64,000 nt of DNA from Pseudomonas sp. GM41(2012). GTDB lineage: Bacteria; Pseudomonadota; Gammaproteobacteria; Pseudomonadales; Pseudomonadaceae. The first letter of the stretch is position 1. Each line of letters begins with the position of its first letter. The notes beneath the pieces are model-generated. The model saw only the letters and a list, made by a program, of their open reading frames with translations. It was not told the DNA's origin and ran no database searches. The stretch spans positions 682,001 to 746,000 of the forward strand of contig NZ_AKJN02000007.1 in the NCBI RefSeq assembly GCF_000282315.2, read 5' to 3'. The position numbers and the translations under genes were made by a program. Shown in pieces: positions 8,464-16,887 of this stretch.

Positions 8464-10445
8464 AGCTGATACCGCAGGGCCAGGCTGCTTTGCAGGCGTT
8501 GTGCCTGGCGCAGGGATTCACGCAGGATCCGTCGATCAAGATGATTGAGGCTGTCCGGATCGACCCGGTTGGAGTAGGGCAAGTTCTCCCGAGTCTGTAG
8601 CTGATGTTGCTGCATGCGGGCTTGCTGAATGAAGTGATAGGCCTCTTCGTACGCGGCACCGTCCAGCCGTTCGATGACTTCTTTGTCCACCAGTTGGCGA
8701 AAGCGCTCCAGCGTGTTGTTCGCCTCGACGCCATGGGCCAGGGCGAGCAGTCGGGCACCGTCGACAAACGGCGTCAGCCCCTGGATTTTCAAGTCCAGAG
8801 TGGCTTTCTCGCCACTCTTGCGAGCCAGTACGAACTCACGGAAACGTCCTACAGGCGGACGATTGCGCAGGGCGTTCTCGGCCATCATCCGTTGGAACAG
8901 TCGGTTGTCATTCACCTGATCGAGAATGCCCTGACGCAGCTGCTCGCAGCCTTGCTCGTCGCCCCAGACCACCCGCAAGTCGAAGTAAATGCTCGAACCC
9001 AACAGGTTCTCCGGCGTGGCCTCGCGGATAAACGCGGCAAAACGTCGTGACCATTCGGCCCGGGACAGACACAGCTCGGGGTTGCCGGCCATGATGTTGC
9101 CCTTGCACAGGGTGAAACCGCAGAGCGCCAGGCTTTGGTTGATCTGCTGGGCGATGGGCAGCAATTTGCCGCGAATCTCGGCGGCGTGGGCCGCGTCCCG
9201 GGCTTCGAACAGAATGCCGTTGTCCTGATCGGTGTGCAGCGTCTGTTCGCGGCGGCCTTCGCTACCGAAGCACAGCCAACTAAACGGAATGCCGGGGTCG
9301 CCTTTCTCGGCGAGGGTCAGTTCGATCACCCGGCACACGGTGTGGTCGTTGAGCAGGGTGATGATGTGCGTGATCTGGGTTGAAGAGGCACCGTGGGCCA
9401 GCATGCGCTCCACCAGTTGGCCGATCTCGCCGCGCATTGCGACCAGATTTTCTACCTTCTGAGCGCTGCGGATAGTCCGCGCCAGATGCACCAGATCGAC
9501 CCGTTGCAGGGAAAACAGATCACGTTCCGAGACCACGCCGCACAGGCGATGATCCTTCACCAGACAGACGTGGGCGATGTGCCGCTCGGTCATGGCAATT
9601 GCCGCATCGAAGGCGCTGTGGTCCGGCGACAGGAAAAACGGCGCCTGGGTCATGTGGCGCTCGATGGCTTCGTTGAAATCGTTAGTGCCGTCGGCCACCA
9701 CGTGGCGCAGGTCGCGCAGGGTGAAAATCCCCAGCGGCGCTTTATGTTCGTCGACCACCACAATGCTGCCGACCTGCTGCTCATGCATCAGGGTCACGGC
9801 CTCACGCAGTGGAGTGGTCGGGCTGCAGGTGACCGGATGACGCATGGCCAATTCGCCCAACCGGGTATTGAGCGAGTACTGGGTGCCGAGGGTTTCCACG
9901 GCTTTTTGCTGGACTTGCTGGTTGACCTGATCCAGCAGGCTGCTCACGCCGCGTAGGGCAAAGTCGCGAAACGCGTTGGAAAGCGCGAACAGTTTGATGA
10001 ACGCCAGCTTGTTCAGCTGTAGGCAAAAAGTGTCTTCGGAGGCCAGGTGTTCGGTACGCGTCGCGCGCTCACCCAGTAGCGCGGCGAGGGGGAAACACTC
10101 GCCGGTGGTGATTTCGAAGGTGGTTTCGGTGCCGCCCTTGGCCGTATGGGGGCGTTCACCCACGACCCGGCCTTGCTTGACGATGTAGAAATGCTCAACC
10201 GGGCCGTCGGCGGGCTTGAGGATGCTCTCGCCGGGCGCATAAAAACGCAGCTGACACTGCTCGACCAGGTACGCCAGGTGGCCGTGTTCCATCTGATTGA
10301 AGGGCGGGAAGCGCTGAAGGAATTGCAAAGTGCCCTGGATGTTCTGCAACACCGCGGTTTTCCCTGCCTGTGTGAAGGCGTCCGCTTTACTCATAACCAT
10401 TACCGCAGTCTTTTTTGAATTGTTGTTGTCGGATGACTTAGCCAT
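8460..10445 (-). CDS. cNMP-binding / CBS-pair / DUF294 nucleotidyltransferase-like regulator
   Basis: A 661-residue multidomain cytosolic protein. A cyclic-nucleotide-binding fold lies at about 45-165 (GESILKPADGPVEHFYIV). A CBS pair follows (about 210-330, with VVDEHKAPLGIFTLRDL). Next is a DUF294 nucleotidyltransferase domain near residue 400, with GSEGRREQTLHTDQDNG, the G-S and D-x-D metal-binding signature shared with GlnD and GlnE. A DUF294 C-terminal helical domain reaches the end. The domain set predicts a nucleotide-sensing enzyme that may modify a protein partner. The target is unknown. The ATG at 10445 has an AGGGG ribosome site; a downstream ATG near residue 18 is also possible. 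It is coupled to the exonuclease gene. Confidence 0.85.
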   Translation of the reverse strand: MAKSSDNNNSKKTAVMVMSKADAFTQAGKTAVLQNIQGTLQFLQRFPPFNQMEHGHLAYLVEQCQLRFYAPGESILKPADGPVEHFYIVKQGRVVGERPHTAKGGTETTFEITTGECFPLAALLGERATRTEHLASEDTFCLQLNKLAFIKLFALSNAFRDFALRGVSSLLDQVNQQVQQKAVETLGTQYSLNTRLGELAMRHPVTCSPTTPLREAVTLMHEQQVGSIVVVDEHKAPLGIFTLRDLRHVVADGTNDFNEAIERHMTQAPFFLSPDHSAFDAAIAMTERHIAHVCLVKDHRLCGVVSERDLFSLQRVDLVHLARTIRSAQKVENLVAMRGEIGQLVERMLAHGASSTQITHIITLLNDHTVCRVIELTLAEKGDPGIPFSWLCFGSEGRREQTLHTDQDNGILFEARDAAHAAEIRGKLLPIAQQINQSLALCGFTLCKGNIMAGNPELCLSRAEWSRRFAAFIREATPENLLGSSIYFDLRVVWGDEQGCEQLRQGILDQVNDNRLFQRMMAENALRNRPPVGRFREFVLARKSGEKATLDLKIQGLTPFVDGARLLALAHGVEANNTLERFRQLVDKEVIERLDGAAYEEAYHFIQQARMQQHQLQTRENLPYSNRVDPDSLNHLDRRILRESLRQAQRLQSSLALRYQL

Positions 10446-10653
10446 GGTCGGCCCCTGCGCGCGGGGTGCCCATTGGACGTAAGTCTAGGTAGGCAGTGAG
10501 GCTGTCGATATTTGGGAAATGTCTGACGCAACTGTGGGAAAAACCTCCTACATTGGCTATAGGAAACTTTTCCGACGACGTGCACATTGAAGGTCTGCTT
10601 AGCGATGTCTGACCGATGTGCTAGGGAATAGAAATGAAAACGTAGAGTAAGCC

Positions 10654-11100
10654 ATGTCCGACCACGATATTTTGAGTGACGCCGAGCGCAAGGCGCTGAG
10701 TGACGTCATGCTGGAACCTGACCTGCCGCCGCAACGGGTGCTGATCGTCGACGACGATAAAGACGCGCGCGAGTTACTGTCGGAGATTCTGGCGCTGGAC
10801 GGGGTGCGCTGCATGACTGCCGCCAGTGGCGAAACGGCACTCAAGATGGTGGAGACGATGCCATCGATTGGCCTGGTGATTACCGATCTGCGGATGCGAA
10901 ATGTCGATGGTCTGGACTTGATCCGCCAGGTCCGTGAATCGGTTCGGGCGGCAATGCCGTTCATCATCGTTTCCGGTGACGCCGACGTGAAAGATGCGAT
11001 CGCTGCGATGCACTTGAGCGTGGTCGACTTCCTGCTCAAGCCTGTCGATACCGGCAAGCTGTTGGAGCTGGTCAAGCATGAGTTGGGAATAGATGTGTAG
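10654..11100 (+). CDS. Single-domain response regulator receiver protein
   Basis: A 148-residue protein that is almost all receiver domain (about 27-145). The acidic pocket D33/D34, phosphoacceptor D78 in VITDLRM, S107, and K129 in FLLKPVD are all present, so it should be phosphorylatable. There is no output domain, only a 26-residue acidic N-terminal extension. No histidine kinase gene is adjacent, so it is an orphan. CheY-like or phosphorelay-intermediate function is possible. It is transcribed toward the malate synthase gene, and a shared bidirectional terminator separates them. Confidence 0.88.
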   Translation: MSDHDILSDAERKALSDVMLEPDLPPQRVLIVDDDKDARELLSEILALDGVRCMTAASGETALKMVETMPSIGLVITDLRMRNVDGLDLIRQVRESVRAAMPFIIVSGDADVKDAIAAMHLSVVDFLLKPVDTGKLLELVKHELGIDV

Positions 11101-11116
11101 GTGATCGTTCCCAAAC

Positions 11117-11151
11117 AAAAAAGCCCTGATCTTTCGATCAGGGCTTTTTTT
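11117..11151. terminator. Bidirectional rho-independent terminator
   Basis: A 9-bp stem (AGCCCTGAT / ATCAGGGCT) with loop CTTTCG is flanked by A6 on one side and T7 on the other. It can serve both the receiver gene and the convergent malate synthase gene. Confidence 0.93.
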
Positions 11152-11170
11152 GTCCGGCGTCAGCGCTTAG

Positions 11171-13348
11171 TTACAGGCCATTGGCAGCCTTGAACTCGCG
11201 GCGGCGACGGTGCAGGACCGGCTCGGTGTAGCCGTTCGGCTGCTTCGTGCCTTCGACCACCAGTTCGACCGCCGCCTGGAAGGCGATGTTGCTGTCGAAG
11301 TCAGGTGCCAGCGGACGATACAGCGGGTCATTGGCGTTCTGACGGTCAACCACCGGCGCCATGCGCTTGAGGCTTTCCATGACCTGATCTTCGGTGACGA
11401 TGCCGTGACGCAGCCAGTTGGCGATGTGCTGGCTGGAAATCCGCAGCGTCGCACGGTCTTCCATCAGGCCGACGTCATTGATGTCCGGCACTTTCGAACA
11501 GCCCACGCCCTGGTCGATCCAGCGCACCACATAACCGAGAATGCCCTGGGCGTTGTTATCCAGTTCGTTCTTGATCTGCTCTGCAGTCCAGTCCGGATTG
11601 ACGGCCAGCGGGATGGTCAGGATGTCGTCCACCGAAGCGCGCGCACGTTTGGCCAACTCGGCCTGACGGGCGAACACATCGACCTTGTGGTAGTGCAGCG
11701 CATGCAGCGCGGCAGCGGTCGGCGATGGAACCCACGCAGTGTTGGCACCCGCCAGCGGGTGAGCGATTTTCTGTTCGAGCATCGCTGCCATCAGGTCGGG
11801 CATCGCCCACATACCTTTACCGATCTGCGCGCGACCTTGCAGGCCGGTGCTCAAACCGATATCGACGTTCCAGTTCTCGTAGGCGCCGATCCACTTCTCA
11901 GCCTTCATGTCCGCCTTGCGCACCATCGGGCCGGCTTCCATGGAGGTGTGGATTTCATCGCCGGTACGGTCGAGGAAACCGGTGTTGATGAACACTACAC
12001 GCTCGCTGGCAGCCTTGATGCAGGCCTTGAGGTTGACCGTGGTACGGCGCTCCTCGTCCATGATCCCGACTTTCAGCGTGTGACGTGGCAAGCCGAGTAC
12101 TTCTTCGATGCGACCGAACAGCTCGTTGGTGAACGCGGCTTCTTCCGGGCCGTGCATCTTCGGCTTCACGATGTAGACCGAGCCGGTACGGCTGTTCTTG
12201 CGCGAGTTGTTGCCGTTGAGGCTGTGGATGGCCGCGAGGCTGGTGACCAGACCGTCGAGGATGCCTTCCGGCACTTCGTTGCCGTCTTTATCGAGGATCG
12301 CGTCGATGGTCATCAGGTGACCGACGTTGCGCACGAACAGCAGCGAACGACCGTGCAGGCTCAGTTCTTTACCATCGACACCGGTGTAAGTGCGGTCGGC
12401 GTTCATGGTGCGGGTAAAGGTCTGACCGCCCTTGGAGACTTCTTCCGACAGATCGCCCTTCATCAGGCCGAGCCAGTTACGGTAGATCACCACTTTGTCA
12501 TCGGCATCGACGGCGGCGACGGAGTCTTCGCAGTCCATGATGGTGGTCAGCGCGGCTTCCATCAGGATGTCTTTGAGGCCGGCAGCATCGGTCTGGCCAA
12601 CCGGGGTGCTGGCGTCGACCTGGATTTCGAAGTGCAGGCCGTTGTTTTTCAGCAGGATCGCGGTCGGTGCGGCTACATCGCCGTGGAAACCGATCAGCTG
12701 TGCATCGTTGCGCAGGCCAGTATTGCTGCCACCTTTAAGGGCGACCACCAGTTTGCCGTCAACGATCTTGTAGCCGGTGGAATCGACGTGAGAGCCGACA
12801 GCCAATGGCGCCGCTTCGTCGAGGAAGGCACGGGCGAAGGCGATGACCTTGTCGCCGCGAACCTTGTTGTAGCCTTTGCCTTTTTCCGCGCCGTCAGCTT
12901 CGCTGATGGCATCGGTGCCGTAGAGCGCGTCATACAGCGAACCCCAACGGGCGTTCGAGGCATTGAGCGCAAAACGGGCGTTCATCACCGGAACCACAAG
13001 CTGTGGACCGGCCATGCGGGCGATTTCGTCATCGACGTTTTGCGTCGTTGCCTGGAAATCAGCCGCTTCTGGCAGCAGATAACCGATGTCTTGCAGGAAG
13101 GCTTTATAGGCCACGGCGTCGTGTGGTTGACCGGCACGGGATTGGTGCCAGCCATCGATACGAGCCTGGAAATCATCGCGTTTGGCGAGTAGGGCTTTGT
13201 TCTTCGGCGCCAGGTCATGAATGACCTTGTCGGCACCGGCCCAGAACTTATCGGCGGTGAGGCCGGTACCGGGAATGGCTTCGTTGTTCACGAAGTCGAA
13301 CAGGACTTTGGCGACCTGCAGGCCACCGACTTGAACGTGTTCAGTCAT
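11171..13348 (-). CDS. glcB: Malate synthase G
   Basis: A 725-residue enzyme condensing glyoxylate and acetyl-CoA to malate in the glyoxylate bypass. The length is right for the G isoform; the A isoform is about 530 residues. Visible family stretches include TIMDCEDSVAAVDADDK, SLLFVRNVGHLM, KPKMHGPEEAAF and the GIMDEERRTTVNLK region with the active-site Arg and Glu. The start at 13348 (MTEHVQVGG) is chosen because GAGG lies six bases upstream; an in-frame GTG or ATG four codons earlier lacks that spacing. It is expressed alone from its own promoter in the long AT-rich region to its right and ends at the shared terminator. Confidence 0.97.
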   Translation of the reverse strand: MTEHVQVGGLQVAKVLFDFVNNEAIPGTGLTADKFWAGADKVIHDLAPKNKALLAKRDDFQARIDGWHQSRAGQPHDAVAYKAFLQDIGYLLPEAADFQATTQNVDDEIARMAGPQLVVPVMNARFALNASNARWGSLYDALYGTDAISEADGAEKGKGYNKVRGDKVIAFARAFLDEAAPLAVGSHVDSTGYKIVDGKLVVALKGGSNTGLRNDAQLIGFHGDVAAPTAILLKNNGLHFEIQVDASTPVGQTDAAGLKDILMEAALTTIMDCEDSVAAVDADDKVVIYRNWLGLMKGDLSEEVSKGGQTFTRTMNADRTYTGVDGKELSLHGRSLLFVRNVGHLMTIDAILDKDGNEVPEGILDGLVTSLAAIHSLNGNNSRKNSRTGSVYIVKPKMHGPEEAAFTNELFGRIEEVLGLPRHTLKVGIMDEERRTTVNLKACIKAASERVVFINTGFLDRTGDEIHTSMEAGPMVRKADMKAEKWIGAYENWNVDIGLSTGLQGRAQIGKGMWAMPDLMAAMLEQKIAHPLAGANTAWVPSPTAAALHALHYHKVDVFARQAELAKRARASVDDILTIPLAVNPDWTAEQIKNELDNNAQGILGYVVRWIDQGVGCSKVPDINDVGLMEDRATLRISSQHIANWLRHGIVTEDQVMESLKRMAPVVDRQNANDPLYRPLAPDFDSNIAFQAAVELVVEGTKQPNGYTEPVLHRRRREFKAANGL

Positions 13349-13746
13349 TGCTTGCCTCACTCTGCTCAGCTATTTCGCTTTTCAGCTCTTCAATTTAACA
13401 ATGAAGCCTCTGGCATTTAAACCACAAACCTGTTGACCAGTACATGCCATTGCGGGCGGCTGGGTTATGACCAATCAACGGCGTTGAGGCCTTGCTGACG
13501 GGGCTTTCAGGGTTGTGGCTGCACCTGCGGCAGACATCGATCCAGCGTTATGTAGTGCGCGCTGCGGCATACTACATGATGAATTGCGCTTGTGAAAATT
13601 AGACTAATTACGTCGTTCTGCGACGCCATGACGCATTGCAGTCACGTCGGGGAACGGGATGTTCTCAAAAAACTATTGGATTGTTCCAGTTAAATATAAA
13701 AAGTTGTACACGATTTGTGTTTTTGCAGCTTCATCCGTGGAGCTCC

Positions 13747-13837
13747 CATCGCGGGCAAGCCTTGCTCCTACAGGTTTCGGGGAAATCGAAATCGTGTGAT
13801 TGACGCAGACCCGTAGGAGCAAGGCTTGCCCGCGATG
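13747..13837. repeat. REP inverted pair
   Basis: Arms 13747-13771 and 13813-13837 are exact reverse complements (core ATCGCGGGCAAGCCTTGCTC). The pair sits between divergent promoters rather than between gene ends, which is less usual for REPs. Confidence 0.88.
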
Positions 13838-13848
13838 ACGTCAGACGA

Positions 13849-13878
13849 TTCAACACCGAATCAACCCTTGCCTATACT
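13849..13878 (+). promoter_or_regulatory. Possible sigma-70 promoter of the GcvR-like gene
   Basis: A TATACT -10 hexamer at 13873-13878 with a weak TTCAAC -35 at 13849-13854 and an 18-base spacer. The -10 lies 40 bases before the ATG. Confidence 0.4.
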
Positions 13879-13918
13879 TGGTCTTCTATAACAAAAGTCA
13901 TGACAAGAGGGCTGCGCC

Positions 13919-14437
13919 ATGGACCACCTCGTACTCACTGTATTCGCTCCGGACAAGCCTGGGCAGGTCGAGCGCATTGCCCAATGCATCGCCGAGCACG
14001 GCGGTAACTGGCTGGAGAGTCGCATGTCGCGCATGGCCGGGCAGTTCGCCGGGATTCTTCGCGTGGGCGTGCCGGCCGAGGCCTACGATGAATTGGTCGA
14101 TTCCCTACAGGCGTTGTCCACCCATGGCATTCGCGTGCTGATTGCCGAAAGCGGCATCGAGCAATCCTGCACCTGGAAACCGATAGCCATGGAATTGGTG
14201 GGCAATGACCGCCCGGGGATCGTACGCGACATCACGCGTCTGCTGAGTGAGCAGGGGGTAAACCTGGAAAGTCTGGTGACCGAAGTACGTCCGGCGCCGA
14301 TGAGCAGCGAGCCTTTGTTCCACGCTGAAGCGATTCTCGCAGTGCCGTTGACGCTGTCGTTGGACGTGCTGCAATCGCGCCTGGAAACGCTGGCGGATGA
14401 TTTGATGGTCGAATTGGTGCTGCGCAGTGAACCCTGA
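13919..14437 (+). CDS. GcvR-like double ACT-domain regulator
   Basis: A 172-residue protein made of two ACT domains (about 4-80 and 90-168). The first starts LVLTVFAPDKPGQVERIAQC and the second MELVGNDRPGIVRDITRLL; the paired D-x-PG ligand-site motifs are clear. There is no DNA-binding domain. The family includes the glycine cleavage repressor GcvR, which works by binding GcvA, and other amino-acid-sensing proteins. Whether this copy acts on the gcv genes cannot be seen. An AAGAGG ribosome site precedes the ATG. It converges on rarD across an unusual structured gap. Confidence 0.83.
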   Translation: MDHLVLTVFAPDKPGQVERIAQCIAEHGGNWLESRMSRMAGQFAGILRVGVPAEAYDELVDSLQALSTHGIRVLIAESGIEQSCTWKPIAMELVGNDRPGIVRDITRLLSEQGVNLESLVTEVRPAPMSSEPLFHAEAILAVPLTLSLDVLQSRLETLADDLMVELVLRSEP

Positions 14438-14442
14438 ACAGG

Positions 14443-14681
14443 TTATCCAAGTTATACGTGCACCTGCCTGTGGATAACCTGTAGAGACCGTCCTCTAGGC
14501 CACGTCGTCCGGGACTCTTCAAGAACTGATCAAAAAACCAGCAGTTTCAGGGACTTGCACACAAACGCCGGGGATCACGTTGTGGATAACCTTGGGAAGG
14601 ATCGATGCAGGCCACGGTAGCCGTGGCTTGCAGAGGTTTGTGCGTTTTTTGATCAGCTGCGGCGGCGCAGACTTATCCACG
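14443..14681. promoter_or_regulatory. Cluster of DnaA-box-like sites in a structured gap
   Basis: Two perfect DnaA boxes (TGTGGATAA, reverse of TTATCCACA) at 14469-14477 and 14581-14589 lie with near matches TTATCCAAG at 14443-14451 and TTATCCACG at 14673-14681. The last is inside the rarD 3' end. DnaA binding is inferred from sequence only. Confidence 0.4.
14526..14656. repeat. Long-range inverted repeat with internal hairpin
   Basis: Perfect 13-bp arms CTGATCAAAAAAC (14526-14538) and GTTTTTTGATCAG (14644-14656) enclose 105 bases. Inside is a strong 12-bp hairpin at 14606-14632 (stem GCCACGG / CCGTGGC extended by TGCAG / TTGCA, loop TAG). The right arm contains the rarD stop codon. It may be a bidirectional terminator region for the two convergent genes. 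Confidence 0.6.
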
Positions 14682-15540
14682 CGTCGACGCTGTAAACCGC
14701 CAGGCCCGCCCAGATAAATATGAACGCTACCAGTGTGCTCGACGACAATTGTTCGCCAAACAACAGAACGGCTTGCAACAGCACCAGCGTTGGCGCCAGG
14801 TACTGGAGGAAGCCCAACGTCGTGTAGGGCAAATGCCTTGCAGCGGCGTTGAAACACACCAGTGGCACCAGCGTCACCGGACCGGCGGCCACCAACCACC
14901 AGGCTTCGGACGTGGTCCAGAATTCGGGCTGTGCGCTGGTGGCCGTCTGATTGAATAGCAGCCAGGCAATCGCAATCGGCACCAGCATCCAGGTTTCCAC
15001 CACCAGACCCGGTAATGCCTTGACCGGTGCCTGCTTTCGGATCAATCCGTAGAAACCGAAGGTCAGCGCCAGCACCAACGACACCCATGGCAGGCTGCCG
15101 ACTTGCCAGACCTGCTGCGCGACACCGACCGCCGCCAGGCTAACCGCCAGCCATTGCATGCGCCGCAGCCGTTCGCCAAGGATCAGCATGCCCAACAGCA
15201 CGTTCACCAGTGGGTTGATGTAGTAACCGAGACTGGCTTCCAGCATGCGCCCGTTGTTCACCGACCAGACGTAGGTCAGCCAGTTGGCTGCGATCAGCGT
15301 GCCGCTCAGGGCGAGGATCGCCAAGCGTTTCGGGTTGTCACGCAACTCGCGCCACCAGCCCGGATGTTTCCACACCATCAGCAGCAAAGCGCCGAACAGC
15401 GCGGACCAGAGCACTCGGTGGATGATGATTTCCACGGCGGGCACGCTGGCGATGGCTTTGAAGTAGAGCGGGAAAAGTCCCCAGATGATGTAGGCACTCA
15501 GGCCCAGAATGTACCCGCGACGCGGGTTGGCGGCTTGCAT
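14653..15540 (-). CDS. rarD: RarD, EamA-family membrane transporter
   Basis: A 295-residue protein with ten predicted membrane helices and the duplicated EamA architecture. The start GYILGLSAYIIWGLFPLYFK, the HRVLWSALF stretch and the SLGYYINPLVNVLLG motif are characteristic of RarD, named for its association with chloramphenicol resistance in E. coli. It is an inner membrane member of the drug/metabolite transporter superfamily; the natural substrate is unknown. Transcribed alone, and convergent with the ACT-domain gene. Length is normal for the family. Confidence 0.92.
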   Translation of the reverse strand: MQAANPRRGYILGLSAYIIWGLFPLYFKAIASVPAVEIIIHRVLWSALFGALLLMVWKHPGWWRELRDNPKRLAILALSGTLIAANWLTYVWSVNNGRMLEASLGYYINPLVNVLLGMLILGERLRRMQWLAVSLAAVGVAQQVWQVGSLPWVSLVLALTFGFYGLIRKQAPVKALPGLVVETWMLVPIAIAWLLFNQTATSAQPEFWTTSEAWWLVAAGPVTLVPLVCFNAAARHLPYTTLGFLQYLAPTLVLLQAVLLFGEQLSSSTLVAFIFIWAGLAVYSVDAWISLRRRS

Positions 15541-15617
15541 GCAGAATCCTTGCTTAGGCAGCTAACAAAGAGGGGATTGTAAGGCGGTTGTATAGACGTG
15601 TCGTGTCGCTTTTTTTT

Positions 15618-15709
15618 TTGTAGGAGCATGGCTTGCCCGCGATTGGATTGATGCGGTCTGTCTGGCGGACCGCGTTATCGTTCATCGCGGGCAAGCCTTG
15701 CTCCTACAA
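15618..15709. repeat. REP inverted pair
   Basis: Arms at about 15618-15643 and 15684-15709 (TTGTAGGAGCATGGCTTGCCCGCGAT and its inverse, one mismatch). A run of nine to ten T precedes the left arm. The pair lies between the start of rarD and the end of srkA, both on the minus strand. Confidence 0.88.
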
Positions 15710-15722
15710 GGGGGCGCGGTGT

Positions 15723-16697
15723 TTAGAAGAGTTTTAGGGGTTCTTCATTGAGCGCAGCCAACTGTTCGCGCAAGGCCAACACCTGGTCGCCCCAATACCG
15801 TTCACTGCCGAACCACGGGAAACTGTGCGGGAACGCCGGGTCGTCCCAGCGGCGGGCGAGCCAGGCGCTGTAGTGCATCAGGCGCAAGGCGCGTAGCGGT
15901 TCGATCAACGCCAGTTCCCGCGGATCGAAGTCGTGGAACTCACTGTAGCCGTCCATCAATTCCGACAACTGACCGAGACATTCCTGACGATCACCCGCCA
16001 GCATCATCCAGATGTCCTGCACCGCCGGGCCCATGCGGCAGTCGTCGAGGTCGACGATGTGGAACATCTCGTCGCGGCACATCATGTTGCCGGGGTGGCA
16101 GTCGCCGTGCATGCGGATGTTCTTGTGCGGCGTGGCCTTGTAAACCTCTTCCACCCGCTTGAGCAGGTCACGGGCCACGGACTCGTAGGCCGGCAGCAGG
16201 CTTTTGGGTACGAAATTGCCTTCGAGCAATGTCGTCAGCGAGTCATGACCGAAGTTTTTCACACCCAGTGCTTCGCGGTGTTCGAACGGTTTTGTAGTGC
16301 CGACGGCGTGCAGGCGACCGAGCAGTTGCCCCAGGCGATACAGCTGATCGAGATTGCCCGGCTCCGGCGCACGGCCACCACGGCGGGGGAACAGGGTGAA
16401 GCGGAAACCGTTGTGTTCGTGCAGGCTGGCACCGTTGTGAATCATCGGCGCGACCACCGGAACGTCGCACTCGGCGAGTTCGAAGGTGAATTGGTGCTCT
16501 TCGAGAATCGCTTCATTGGTCCAGCGCTGCGGACGGTAGAACTTGGCGATCAGCGGCTCGGAGTCTTCGATACCGACCTGATAGACACGGTTCTCGTAGC
16601 TGTTGAGCGCCAGAATGCGCGCGTCGCTGAGAAAGCCGATGCTTTCGACGGCATCGAGCACGAGGTCTGGGGTGAGGGTTGCAAACGGGTGGGCCAT
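15723..16697 (-). CDS. srkA: Stress response serine/threonine kinase SrkA/RdoA
   Basis: A 324-residue protein of the YihE/RdoA group in the APH/choline-kinase fold. Early residues form the nucleotide pocket (NSYENRVYQVG, LIAKFYRPQRWT). The catalytic loop is MHGDCHPGNMM, and the metal-binding motif is HIVDLDDCRMG. The E. coli homologue is a Cpx-controlled kinase that counters stress-induced programmed death. The start at 16697 (MAHPFATLTPD) is chosen for the AGGAG five bases upstream; the frame is open 13 codons further but without a ribosome site. Monocistronic, bounded by REP pairs on both sides. Confidence 0.92.
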   Translation of the reverse strand: MAHPFATLTPDLVLDAVESIGFLSDARILALNSYENRVYQVGIEDSEPLIAKFYRPQRWTNEAILEEHQFTFELAECDVPVVAPMIHNGASLHEHNGFRFTLFPRRGGRAPEPGNLDQLYRLGQLLGRLHAVGTTKPFEHREALGVKNFGHDSLTTLLEGNFVPKSLLPAYESVARDLLKRVEEVYKATPHKNIRMHGDCHPGNMMCRDEMFHIVDLDDCRMGPAVQDIWMMLAGDRQECLGQLSELMDGYSEFHDFDPRELALIEPLRALRLMHYSAWLARRWDDPAFPHSFPWFGSERYWGDQVLALREQLAALNEEPLKLF

Positions 16698-16784
16698 GCT
16701 GACTCCTGCGCGCAGCAGGCTGCCGCGTCCGGCCAAGCATGGTAGCGCAGACGGCGGAAGATAGGTGGTGACTGTGCTGACGCT

Positions 16785-16878
16785 ATCGCGAGCAGGCTCG
16801 CTCCCACATGGGGTCTACGGTGTGTACAGGGTTTGTGACACACAGGAGATCACCTGTGGGAGCGAGCCTGCTCGCGAT
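16785..16878. repeat. REP inverted pair, perfect 24-bp arms
   Basis: Arms 16785-16808 and 16855-16878 (ATCGCGAGCAGGCTCGCTCC and its exact inverse) flank a loop of about 46 bases. The loop contains a second small palindrome (TGTGTACA..TGTGACACA). It lies between srkA and the phosphatase gene. Confidence 0.88.
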
Positions 16879-16887
16879 GGGGCCGAG

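Larger units (their letters stand above)
13349..13918. other. Intergenic region upstream of glcB and of the GcvR-like gene
   Basis: A 570-base gap between divergent genes. The glcB side holds an unusually AT-rich stretch (about 13560-13735), consistent with promoter and regulator sites. A REP pair occupies 13747-13837, and the remaining 80 bases lead into the GcvR-like gene. I see no coding frame or structured RNA that I can support. Confidence 0.6.

Noticed and set aside
11210..13192. 660-residue open frame on the plus strand
   Set aside because: Antisense shadow of malate synthase G in a GC-rich genome.
14469..14589. Chromosomal origin of replication
   Set aside because: There are only two perfect boxes, no AT-rich unwinding region and no dnaA/dnaN or rpmH neighbours.
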